Part shown: positions 1-6,052 of the stretch, one piece after another
Layout: the number at the start of each line of letters is the position of its first letter
How positions within the stretch are numbered: position 1 is the stretch's first letter
DNA from: Phycisphaerae bacterium SM23_33
Lineage (GTDB): Bacteria > Planctomycetota > Phycisphaerae > SM23-33
Length of the DNA stretch: 14,737 nucleotides
Reading direction: 5' to 3'
NCBI GenBank assembly: GCA_001303665.1
Contig: LJUF01000033.1
Coordinates: 1 to 14,737 of the forward strand
Program-made: the position numbers and the translations under genes
The notes under the pieces: model-generated
Told to the model about the DNA's origin: nothing
The model's database searches: none
Seen by the model: the letters and a program-made list of their open reading frames with translations, nothing else

Positions 1-737
1 AACTCCTCTCCCAGCCGGCGGCGCTTGCGCTGGTAGTAGGCGGCCAGGGTGGAGGTCATGCGTGCCGCCGACCAGTGCGTGGCCCCGCCGGTCAGCAGCG
101 GCGGCCTGGGGCCGATGTCGCGCATGAGGTGGTCGACGTATCGCAGCTTGGTCATGGCCGGCCAGTCGCGGTACCTCTCCTGCCAGCGGCTGTTGGGCGT
201 CAGCCAGACGGCAAAGGTCTCGGCGAAATCCTCGTCCGGATGGGCCTGGGCATAGTTGTGCTGGAGGTGGCTGACGTACCGCTTGGAGTACGGCTGGGCA
301 TAGTAGTAATCGGAATACGCGGCCGAGAAGGGCCCGAACAGCTCGCGCCAGCGCGTCCTGTGGAACAGGCGATACGCGTAGTTGATGGCGTGGCCGGCCT
401 CGTGCCGCAAGATCTTCATGCAGGAACCTTCGGTTCCGCCTTCCACCTCGAGCATCATCTTGTTTTCGAGTCGGGTCAGGCGGGGATGGGCGACGTAGAA
501 GGCAATCCCGATGACGGGCACCTTGTCCGGGCACAGCCACTCATCCGCCAGGTAGCAGGCGGGGCGGAAAGCGATGCCGCGCCCCTCCAGCTCGGCATGC
601 AGCTTCTGGATGCGCGGCTCCACGGGGGAGCCCTCGATCCGCAGCCCCAGGTCGCGGACGCGGATGTTGAGCAGATCCTCGTCGGAGAACGTGCTCCAGA
701 CTTCCGGCGAGATGACTTGACGCTTTCGAGGACCCAT
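1..737 (-). CDS. Putative zinc-binding metallopeptidase, partial (C-terminus off the left edge)
   Basis: The minus-strand frame from the ATG at 735-737 is open for 245 codons to the window edge. The first in-frame stop upstream is at 753-755, so this start is the only ATG available. Seen: an HExxH zinc motif (H112-E113-A-G-H116, in ILRHEAGHAINY) and, about 55 residues later, HPDEDFAETFAVWL (166-179), whose Glu173 or Glu169 could be the third zinc ligand. This HExxH plus late ED-x-AET layout resembles the uncharacterised 'putative zinc-binding metallopeptidase' (Peptidase_Mx-like) group; that assignment is from memory of the pattern. No signal peptide is visible, so it is probably cytoplasmic. 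The substrate is unknown. It lies 171 bp downstream of the acetylesterase on the same strand and has its own candidate promoter, so a shared operon is not certain. The metalloprotein fold is fairly sure; true proteolytic activity is not. Confidence 0.72.
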   Translation of the reverse strand, partial: MGPRKRQVISPEVWSTFSDEDLLNIRVRDLGLRIEGSPVEPRIQKLHAELEGRGIAFRPACYLADEWLCPDKVPVIGIAFYVAHPRLTRLENKMMLEVEGGTEGSCMKILRHEAGHAINYAYRLFHRTRWRELFGPFSAAYSDYYYAQPYSKRYVSHLQHNYAQAHPDEDFAETFAVWLTPNSRWQERYRDWPAMTKLRYVDHLMRDIGPRPPLLTGGATHWSAARMTSTLAAYYQRKRRRLGEE

Positions 738-908
738 CTCTCCGCTACTATTCTACAGCAGCCGCGGCACGGACCCAAATGGATGTGCGGGCCGGCGCGG
801 CCGCGGCCGACATAGTTTCTCTTCGACCAATTCAGCCGGTGGGCTTGAGCCCCGCGGACGACCTGCCGGCGGCCCGGTGAGCCCGGCCCGAGCGCTGGCA
901 GGAGCCGG
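738..908. other. Intergenic gap between the acetylesterase and metallopeptidase genes
   Basis: This 171 bp gap separates two minus-strand genes. It holds the candidate promoter at 750-778, a locally AT-richer patch around 812-833, and only weak inverted repeats, such as GGGCT/AGCCC at 841-852 with a 2-nt loop. No T-run follows a strong stem on the minus strand, so no convincing terminator for the acetylesterase can be named. No RNA gene or small ORF was recognised. Confidence 0.5.
750..778 (-). promoter_or_regulatory. Candidate sigma-70-type promoter for the metallopeptidase gene
   Basis: Reading the minus strand, TTGGGT (773-778) is followed by exactly 17 bp and then TAGAAT (750-755). The -10 box matches TATAAT at five of six positions; the -35 box matches only its TTG. 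The -10 box ends 12 bp before the start codon, so the transcript leader would be very short, with only a GGAGAG stretch touching the ATG. This is a motif match by eye in GC-rich DNA and has not been tested. Confidence 0.33.
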
Positions 909-2435
909 CTACCTGTCCGTGCGGAAGGGCGAGGCCGGCAGACCTTCCTTGTTATAGAGATTGCAGATCGGATTGTTGGCCCAGGCGTATCGAACGGCCG
1001 CCGGCTGCTTGACGCTCTGCGACCAGACGACGACCGCGTCGCCGTCAATCCCGGCCTCCGCCCACACCCACCTGCCGTCCTTGCCGGAAATGGCAAAGCC
1101 TTTGAGCGCGCCGCCCCTGGCCGCCAGCCCCCCGCCGACGTGCTTGAATCGCACGCGGACCCGGTCGCCCTCAACGCTCATCGAATCGTACAGCGGGCCG
1201 GAATACCCCAGCTTCTCGCCGTACACCCTCGCCCGCGCCGCCAGCGCCAGCCGCTGGCCGACGGCCTTCTTGTTCGTGGGGTGGATGTTCCCGGCCTCGC
1301 CGATGTCAATGGCCACGGCCATGGCGGTGTGAGGCACGGAGAGGTTCCGCCGCTGGGCGTCGCGGACCTCGGCCCATCCGCTGCGTTGGACGGGCTCGGC
1401 CTGGGGGGACATGTAGTTGGCCAGTTGCACGAACAGGAAGGGGAAATCGCCCTGGCCCCACTGGCGCCTCCAGGAGCGGATCAGCAGGGCCATGGTCCGC
1501 TCGTAGATGCCGGCCCAGCGGGCGTCGGACTCGCCCTGATACCAGATCACCCCGCGAATCCCGCAGGGCATCAGGGGGGCGATCATGGCATTGTAGCGCG
1601 AGCCGGGGGCGAACCAGGTGCCGTCCGGATCAGCCGGAGCCCCGGGCTTGGGCGGCGGGGCCTTGCCCTCGGCCCGGGCCTTTTCCGCGGCCGCCTGCCA
1701 TCCGGCCAACTGCTTCTCGTACGCCGCCATCTGCCGCGGATACACCTCCTGGCGCTGCCTTCTCCATTCACCCACGATCCCCCTGAGCACCGGGTCCGAT
1801 TCCAGCGCCGTTTGGCTCATCCACACCCGGGCCGCCGTGCCGCCCCAGGAGGAGTGGATCAGCCCCACCGGGACCTTGAGCCCGCGGTGGATCTCCCGGC
1901 CGAAGAAATACCCGACGGCCGAGAAGCCTCCCACCGTCTTCGGGCTGCACTGGACCCACTGGCCGGATACGTCCTTCTGCGGCTCCGTGGCCATGGCATG
2001 CTTGACCTGAAAGAGCCGTATCCCGGGAAGCTCGGCCGCGGCGACCTCCTCCGCGCCGTCCTGCGCCTGGGCCGTCGCCCGCGCCATGTTCGACTGCCCC
2101 GAGCACACCCATACCTCCCCTACCAGGACGTTCCTGACCTCGATGCTGTTCCTGCCGGCCACGGTCATCACGTGCGGCCCTTCGCCCTGGACAGGCCCCA
2201 GCTTCAGCTTCCAGTTGCCCTGCGAGTCGGCGGTGGCCGCCGCCTTCAGGCCGGCGATGGCGACGGTGACCTTCTCTCCCGAATCGGCCCAGCCCCAGAT
2301 GGGCACCTCCAGGCCGCGCTGGAGGACCATGTTGTCGCCGATCAGGGCCGGCAGCTTGACGTCGGCCCGGGCGGCCGGGGCGGCCGCCAGCAGGCCGGCC
2401 AGGGCGAAACAGACAAGCCGGTTTCTTCGTTCCAT
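909..2435 (-). CDS. Secreted sialate O-acetylesterase-like SGNH hydrolase
   Basis: This 508-residue protein should remove O-acetyl groups from sugars, in the manner of sialate 9-O-acetylesterases and xylan or other glycan acetylesterases. Seen: a signal peptide (about 1-24, LAAAPAARA before DVKLP); the N-terminal strand motif GDNMVLQRG (33-41) usual in this family; the nucleophile block CSGQSNM with Ser115; the WYQGES block (298-303); and IDIGEAGNIHPTNKKAVG, with the likely catalytic His385 and a nearby Asp377. A charged Lys/Ala/Pro-rich insert spans about 236-275. Length is normal for the family. The start at 2435 is preferred over in-frame codons up to 2648 because it gives a proper signal peptide and has GGAG and AAGGA just upstream. 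The gene diverges from the hydrolase at 2670. The family call is firm. Sialic acid itself as substrate is unlikely to be provable from sequence; acetylated polysaccharide is an equally good guess. Confidence 0.93.
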   Translation of the reverse strand: MERRNRLVCFALAGLLAAAPAARADVKLPALIGDNMVLQRGLEVPIWGWADSGEKVTVAIAGLKAAATADSQGNWKLKLGPVQGEGPHVMTVAGRNSIEVRNVLVGEVWVCSGQSNMARATAQAQDGAEEVAAAELPGIRLFQVKHAMATEPQKDVSGQWVQCSPKTVGGFSAVGYFFGREIHRGLKVPVGLIHSSWGGTAARVWMSQTALESDPVLRGIVGEWRRQRQEVYPRQMAAYEKQLAGWQAAAEKARAEGKAPPPKPGAPADPDGTWFAPGSRYNAMIAPLMPCGIRGVIWYQGESDARWAGIYERTMALLIRSWRRQWGQGDFPFLFVQLANYMSPQAEPVQRSGWAEVRDAQRRNLSVPHTAMAVAIDIGEAGNIHPTNKKAVGQRLALAARARVYGEKLGYSGPLYDSMSVEGDRVRVRFKHVGGGLAARGGALKGFAISGKDGRWVWAEAGIDGDAVVVWSQSVKQPAAVRYAWANNPICNLYNKEGLPASPFRTDR

Positions 2436-2669
2436 GTCCTTCTCCGGGTTTCTCCTGCAGATCTCCAATGTCGGGGACGGCCTCCACCTTCCGCTCGCCT
2501 GGCGGGCGGCACTATAGCACGGCCGGCCGCCGCGGAAAACGGCGGAGCCGGACAGATGTCCCTTGCAGCGGCGCCTCAGCGGGTCCAGAATCGGCTTTGC
2601 TTCGGCCCGAAAACCCAGCGGGGCGGACACGACGGCGGCGTCCGCCACGCCCGAACAGGAGAGCGCGTC
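2436..2669. other. Divergent intergenic region between the acetylesterase and GH42-like hydrolase A
   Basis: This 234 bp gap separates two divergent secreted-enzyme genes and must contain both promoters if they are transcribed separately. On the minus side there is a TATAGT box at 2511-2516 with a poor upstream match. On the plus side the only clear signal is a Shine-Dalgarno AGGAG at 2657-2661, 8 nt before the ATG at 2670. A GGCCGGCC palindrome lies at 2521-2528. No conserved operator or riboswitch was recognised. Confidence 0.5.
2511..2539 (-). promoter_or_regulatory. Weak candidate promoter for the acetylesterase gene
   Basis: On the minus strand, TATAGT (2511-2516; five of six with TATAAT) sits 17 bp after TTTTCC (2534-2539), a poor -35 match. 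It would give a leader of about 70 nt before the ATG at 2435. It is listed because the -10 box stands out in otherwise GC-rich DNA; the -35 box is weak. Confidence 0.22.
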
Positions 2670-5276
2670 ATGTGGCAGGGAAATTACCTCATCGTCTTGG
2701 CGGGGATCCTGCTGGCTTCAACGGCGGCAATGGCCCAGGCCGGCGGCGCGGCGGGGGTCGGGTCGTTTCGCCCCACCCGGGCCGGCGAGGCCCGTATCGT
2801 CCTGGAGCAGACGGCCCTGGAGCGCGGGCAGCCGGTCAAGGGAAAGGTCGTCCTCCCCGCCGCCGAGGGCGCGCCCGGTGCCCGGCGGCCGAACCTCATC
2901 ATACGGGTCTCCGACTCCCTGGGAAGGTTGCTGGTCGAGGAGGCCATGCCGCTGGGGCCACAAGCCAACGAGGTGCCGTTCGAGGTTGAGGTACCGGGGG
3001 TCGTGGCCATGAGGCACACGATCAGCGCCGCCACGGACGAGCCCCGCGGCGCCGGCATGGACTTCATCTATTGCCCGCCGAAGGAGTGGGACGACTACAT
3101 CTGCACCATCTGGCAGCGGCACAACGAAAAGCGGATCCCGTACCTCCAGGAGATGTGCCTGTCGGGCAGCCAGTGGAGCGGCTCCAGCTCGCACCTGCCG
3201 CAGCACTTCATCGAGGCCAACTATCGTTACTACCTGGAAACCGGGGCCACGTGGATCTTCGCCCCGTACCACATGTGGATGCCCGACAAGGAAAAGACCT
3301 ACTACCACAAGCAGGCCAAGGCGGCCTTCACCAAGGACCGCACCGACTTCCGCATCCTGGAGCGGAACCCCTGCCTCAGCAACGACCACGTCAGGAGCCG
3401 GATCGAGTGGACCTTCACGCACCAGGCCCGGCTGCACCGGGACACCCGCCCGCTGTACTACACGGTGGCCGACGAGCCGGGCATCGCCAACCAGGCCGCG
3501 CCGTTCGACTACTGCTTCTCGCCACACTGCATGCAGGCCTTCCGCGAGTGGTGCAGGAAGCGCTACGGCACGCTGGCGGCCCTGAACGAGCAGTGGGGCT
3601 CGCAGCACCGGCGGTGGGAGGACGTCCGCGGGGCCACCACCGACGAGATCTTCGCCCGGAAAGAGGATAACTTCAGCCCCTGGTGCGACCACAAGGAGTT
3701 CATGGACGACGTGCTCGTCGGCGGCTACGCCCTGGCCAAGCAGTACATGCTGCGGCACGATCCGGCCGGGCGCATCGGCATGGGCGGCGCCCAGGGCCCG
3801 GCGGCGGTGGGCGGCTGGGACTTCTGGAAGCTCTGCCAGGTCTTCGACGTGCTGGAGGCCTATTACATCGGCAACAACTACGAGCTCATGCGCAGCTTCA
3901 ATCCGGACCTCATCGGCTTCCACGCCTCCTTCGGGCCAGGCGATCCCGAGAAGCACCTGATCTGGTACCTGTTCATCCACGGCGACCGCGGGCTGCTGGT
4001 CTGGGACGACAAGTCCGAGTACGTCACCGACGAGGGCAAGTACAGCCCCCGGGCCAGGCAGGCCAGGCCCTGGTACCAGGAGCTGACCGGCGGGATCGGC
4101 AGGCTGCGGATCGCCTCCAAACGCACCGACGACCCCATCGCCCTGTACCACAGCCAGGCCAACCTGCGCGTGCACTGGGTGCTGGAGGTCCGCCCGTCGG
4201 GCAAGGACTGGATCCGGCGCGACAGCGGGTCGGAGCGGATCAACAGCCGGTACTTCCGGCTGCGGGAGTCGTGGGTGAAGCTGATCGAGGACAACGGCCT
4301 GCAGTACCGCTTCCTGTGCCCGCCGCAGGTGGGCAAGGGCGAGCTGAAGGCCTACGACGCCAAGACCGGCCAGGGCTTCAAGGTGCTCATCCTGCCGGAG
4401 GTGCTGGCGCTGTCCGACGGCGAGGCCAAGGCCATTCAGGCGTTCGTCAAGGCCGGCGGGACGGTCATCGCCGACAAGCTGCCCGGAAGCTTCGACGAGC
4501 ACGGCAAGAAGCGGGACGCCTCGCCGCTGGCGAAGCTGTTTGAGGACCAGAAGCGGGCCATCCTGTTGGATCAGGAGATGCTGCCGTACTACCAGCAGCG
4601 GATCCTGCCTGGCAGCAAGGATCTCGCCCTGCGGGACACGCTGGGCGGGCTGCTGACGCAGGCGCTCGGCAAGGACCGCGTCACGCCGGAGGTCGTCGGC
4701 GCCGACGGCAAACCGGTGACTGGGGTGGAGGTGACGGTGTGGCGGAACGGCCGGGCGGAGCTGCTCGCCCTGCACCGCAACCCGCTGCTGCGGGTCAACG
4801 AGCTGGGCCCGCAGGAGTACAAGAAGAACCTGAAGTTCGAAGTGCCCGTGAAGCTGTCGGTCCGCCGCCGCGACGCGACCACGGCCTGGTTTGACGTCCG
4901 CAGCGGCAGCTCTCTGGGAGGCGGCAAGGAGCTGGGCGTCACTCTGCCGCCGTTCGAGCCCGTCTTCCTTGCCGCCCTGCCGGGCCTGGGCAAGGTCACG
5001 CCGCTCAAGGCGACCGTGGCCGAGGGAAAGATCACCGTCGTCCCCGACGGCTACGGCCAGGGGCTCGAGCAGTGCGTGTTCCATTTCGACTTTATCGGCC
5101 CGGACGGCAAGGAGCGGCTGGTGTATCGCAGCAACGTGGCCTGCGGGCCCAAGGGCGGCCAGTGGCCGCTGCCGCTGGCGCTGAACGACGCCGCCGGCAA
5201 GTGGACCCTCAAGCTCCGCCAGGTCGCCACCGGCAGCGCCCTGGACGTGCCGTTTCAGCACGGACGACCCGATTGA
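2670..5276 (+). CDS. Secreted GH42-like glycoside hydrolase A with trimerisation-type domain
   Basis: This 868-residue exported protein resembles planctomycete 'beta-galactosidase'-type hydrolases. Seen: a signal peptide (1-22, LLASTAAMA); an N-terminal beta-rich region (about 35-130); then a TIM-barrel-like core with YTVADEPGI (265-272), followed by FCFSP-type FDYCFSPHCMQAFREW (279-294), RYGTLAALNEQWG (298-310) and NFSPW (334-338). The order of acidic pair, then Cys-containing segment, then FRxW, YG and LNxxW is that of GH42 enzymes, and Glu269 is the likely acid/base. Residues 569-605 (FKVLILPEVLALSD, AGGTVIADKLPG) match the class-I-amidotransferase-like trimerisation domain, and a beta-sandwich tail follows. 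The start has AGGAG 8 nt upstream and gives the signal peptide; the longer in-frame reading from 1140 is antisense to the esterase. It is a paralogue of the protein at 6053-8920. The nucleophile is not identifiable and the substrate is unknown. Confidence 0.87.
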   Translation: MWQGNYLIVLAGILLASTAAMAQAGGAAGVGSFRPTRAGEARIVLEQTALERGQPVKGKVVLPAAEGAPGARRPNLIIRVSDSLGRLLVEEAMPLGPQANEVPFEVEVPGVVAMRHTISAATDEPRGAGMDFIYCPPKEWDDYICTIWQRHNEKRIPYLQEMCLSGSQWSGSSSHLPQHFIEANYRYYLETGATWIFAPYHMWMPDKEKTYYHKQAKAAFTKDRTDFRILERNPCLSNDHVRSRIEWTFTHQARLHRDTRPLYYTVADEPGIANQAAPFDYCFSPHCMQAFREWCRKRYGTLAALNEQWGSQHRRWEDVRGATTDEIFARKEDNFSPWCDHKEFMDDVLVGGYALAKQYMLRHDPAGRIGMGGAQGPAAVGGWDFWKLCQVFDVLEAYYIGNNYELMRSFNPDLIGFHASFGPGDPEKHLIWYLFIHGDRGLLVWDDKSEYVTDEGKYSPRARQARPWYQELTGGIGRLRIASKRTDDPIALYHSQANLRVHWVLEVRPSGKDWIRRDSGSERINSRYFRLRESWVKLIEDNGLQYRFLCPPQVGKGELKAYDAKTGQGFKVLILPEVLALSDGEAKAIQAFVKAGGTVIADKLPGSFDEHGKKRDASPLAKLFEDQKRAILLDQEMLPYYQQRILPGSKDLALRDTLGGLLTQALGKDRVTPEVVGADGKPVTGVEVTVWRNGRAELLALHRNPLLRVNELGPQEYKKNLKFEVPVKLSVRRRDATTAWFDVRSGSSLGGGKELGVTLPPFEPVFLAALPGLGKVTPLKATVAEGKITVVPDGYGQGLEQCVFHFDFIGPDGKERLVYRSNVACGPKGGQWPLPLALNDAAGKWTLKLRQVATGSALDVPFQHGRPD

Positions 5277-5351
5277 CGGTTCGCCGCGACTCGGTTCGCC
5301 GCGCGCCGTTCGGTTCGCCGCGCCCCGGTTCGCGGCGCGCGGTTAGCCGCG
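5277..5351. repeat. Tandem array of five CGGTTCGCCGCG-like units
   Basis: Exact CGGTTCGCCGCG copies start at 5277, 5292 and 5311. Variants follow at 5326 (CGGTTCGCGGCG) and 5340 (CGGTTAGCCGCG). Start-to-start spacings are 15, 19, 15 and 14 bp. The first unit begins directly after the TGA of hydrolase A. The third and fourth units can pair: CGCCGCG at 5316-5322 with CGCGGCG at 5331-5337. The array ends in the strong hairpin and left inverted repeat that lead into the transposase gene, so it probably belongs to that element. Confidence 0.85.
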
Positions 5352-5355
5352 CGCC
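5334..5355. repeat. Perfect 9-bp hairpin with TTAG loop upstream of the transposase
   Basis: GGCGCGCGG (5334-5342) and CCGCGCGCC (5347-5355) are perfect reverse complements around the loop TTAG (5343-5346). Y1 transposases of the REP-associated class act on single-stranded hairpins with an adjacent or nearby GTAG-like tetranucleotide, so a GTTAG-bearing hairpin next to such a gene is a plausible recognition site. It could also slow transcription leaving hydrolase A, but no T-run follows, so it is not a classic terminator. Confidence 0.7.
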
Positions 5356-5360
5356 GAAGG
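5342..5360 (+). repeat. Left inverted repeat of the transposase unit
   Basis: The 19 bases GTTAGCCGCGCGCCGAAGG match the reverse complement of 6007-6025 at 18 of 19 positions, with one difference at position 12. The two copies bracket the transposase gene and so define its likely unit boundaries. Confidence 0.85.
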
Positions 5361-5385
5361 CAAGCGCGCACAAGGCGCAGACAAC

Positions 5386-6024
5386 ATGGTCCTGGGTTAT
5401 CACCTCATCCTGAGCGCCTACGGGTTCTGGCTTCCCAACGACCCGCGCGGCTCCTGGTCCACCTTCGTGGGATCGTGGGAGCTGTACCGCTTCGGGGCGG
5501 CCACGACCACCACCTGCCGCCGCTCGCTGGCCCAGCGGCCGCACGACCGCGAGCGGCGCCTGGCCGCCAAGCGGGCGCTGAAGTACCCGGCGGTGCGTTT
5601 CAACGGCCGGCAGGCCCAGGCCGTCGGGGCCGGCTTCGGCAACAGGGTGCGGGAATCTCAACTGACCGCGTGGGCCTGCACCATCCTGCCGGAGCACGCC
5701 CACCTCGTCATCGCCCGGCACACCTACCCCGCTGAACAGGTGGCCAACCTGCTGAAGGGCTCGGCCACGACCGATCTTCTTCGCCGCGACCTGCACCCGC
5801 TGGCGGGGTATGCCGCGGCGGGGTGGCGTCCGCCCACGCCGTGGGCCCGGGGACAGTGGAAGGTGTTTCTCAAGACAGAGGCGGAAGTAGACAGAGCGAG
5901 CCGGTACGTGGAGGCCAACCCGGCGCGGGAGGGGCTCCCGCCGCAGAAATGGTCGTTTGTAGTGCCGTATCCGGGAACGTGCCCGAGCGGGGAAGTGGAG
6001 CGCTTCCCTTCGGGGCGCGGCTAA
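5386..6024 (+). CDS. Y1/HUH REP-associated-type tyrosine transposase (IS200-like)
   Basis: This 212-residue single-domain enzyme should nick and join single-stranded DNA through a 5'-phosphotyrosine link. Seen: the metal-binding HUH motif in LPEHAHLVI (His104-Ala-His106); the catalytic tyrosine in ASRYVEANPAREGL (Tyr174); and the N-terminal motif GYHLILSAYGFWLPNDPRGSW (4-24) common to a transposase group frequent in planctomycete genomes. Its length is close to that of REP-associated transposases (RAYTs), and no partner TnpB is nearby. The ATG follows the left inverted repeat by 25 bp with an AAGG about 10 nt upstream, a weak ribosome site that would suit low expression. Its TAA stop (6022-6024) lies inside the right inverted repeat. 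The frame and catalytic residues are intact, so it may be active or domesticated. It separates two paralogous hydrolase genes. Confidence 0.9.
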   Translation: MVLGYHLILSAYGFWLPNDPRGSWSTFVGSWELYRFGAATTTTCRRSLAQRPHDRERRLAAKRALKYPAVRFNGRQAQAVGAGFGNRVRESQLTAWACTILPEHAHLVIARHTYPAEQVANLLKGSATTDLLRRDLHPLAGYAAAGWRPPTPWARGQWKVFLKTEAEVDRASRYVEANPAREGLPPQKWSFVVPYPGTCPSGEVERFPSGRG

Positions 6025-6025
6025 C
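6007..6025 (-). repeat. Right inverted repeat of the transposase unit
   Basis: CCTTCGGGGCGCGGCTAAC is the inverted partner of 5342-5360, with one mismatch. It contains the stop codon of the transposase gene. It ends only 27 bp before the start codon of hydrolase B and 15 bp before its GGAGG ribosome-binding site. Confidence 0.85.
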
Positions 6026-6052
6026 GGAACAGATCAATCTGGAGGTCGGCAA

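Larger units (their letters stand above)
5277..6025 (+). mobile_element. REP/RAYT-like single-gene element between two hydrolase paralogues
   Basis: The unit comprises the repeat array, the TTAG-loop hairpin, the left inverted repeat, the Y1 transposase and the right inverted repeat. Its outer left limit is uncertain, because the array touches the hydrolase A stop codon at 5276; the inverted repeats give a minimum unit of 5342-6025. No target-site duplication was seen, as expected for Y1 transposases. Confidence 0.6.

Noticed and set aside
476..1174. Minus-strand open frame overlapping the metallopeptidase and the end of the acetylesterase
   Set aside because: It is out of frame with both real genes and its product is Arg/Ser/Pro-rich shadow sequence.
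2436..2648. N-terminal extension of the acetylesterase up to 2648
   Set aside because: The added 71 residues resemble no family and would remove the signal peptide from the N-terminus; the ATG at 2435 has a good ribosome site and a typical signal peptide.
1140..2669. In-frame upstream extension of hydrolase A
   Set aside because: It is antisense to the acetylesterase and has no recognisable content; the ATG at 2670 has AGGAG and a signal peptide.
5277..5351. Tandem repeat array as a CRISPR
   Set aside because: Units are only 12 bp with 2-7 bp between them and variable sequence; no spacers of 25-40 bp and no cas genes.
5262..6035. Target-site duplication around the transposase unit
   Set aside because: No convincing direct repeat was found outside the inverted repeats, as expected for Y1 transposases, which do not duplicate their target.
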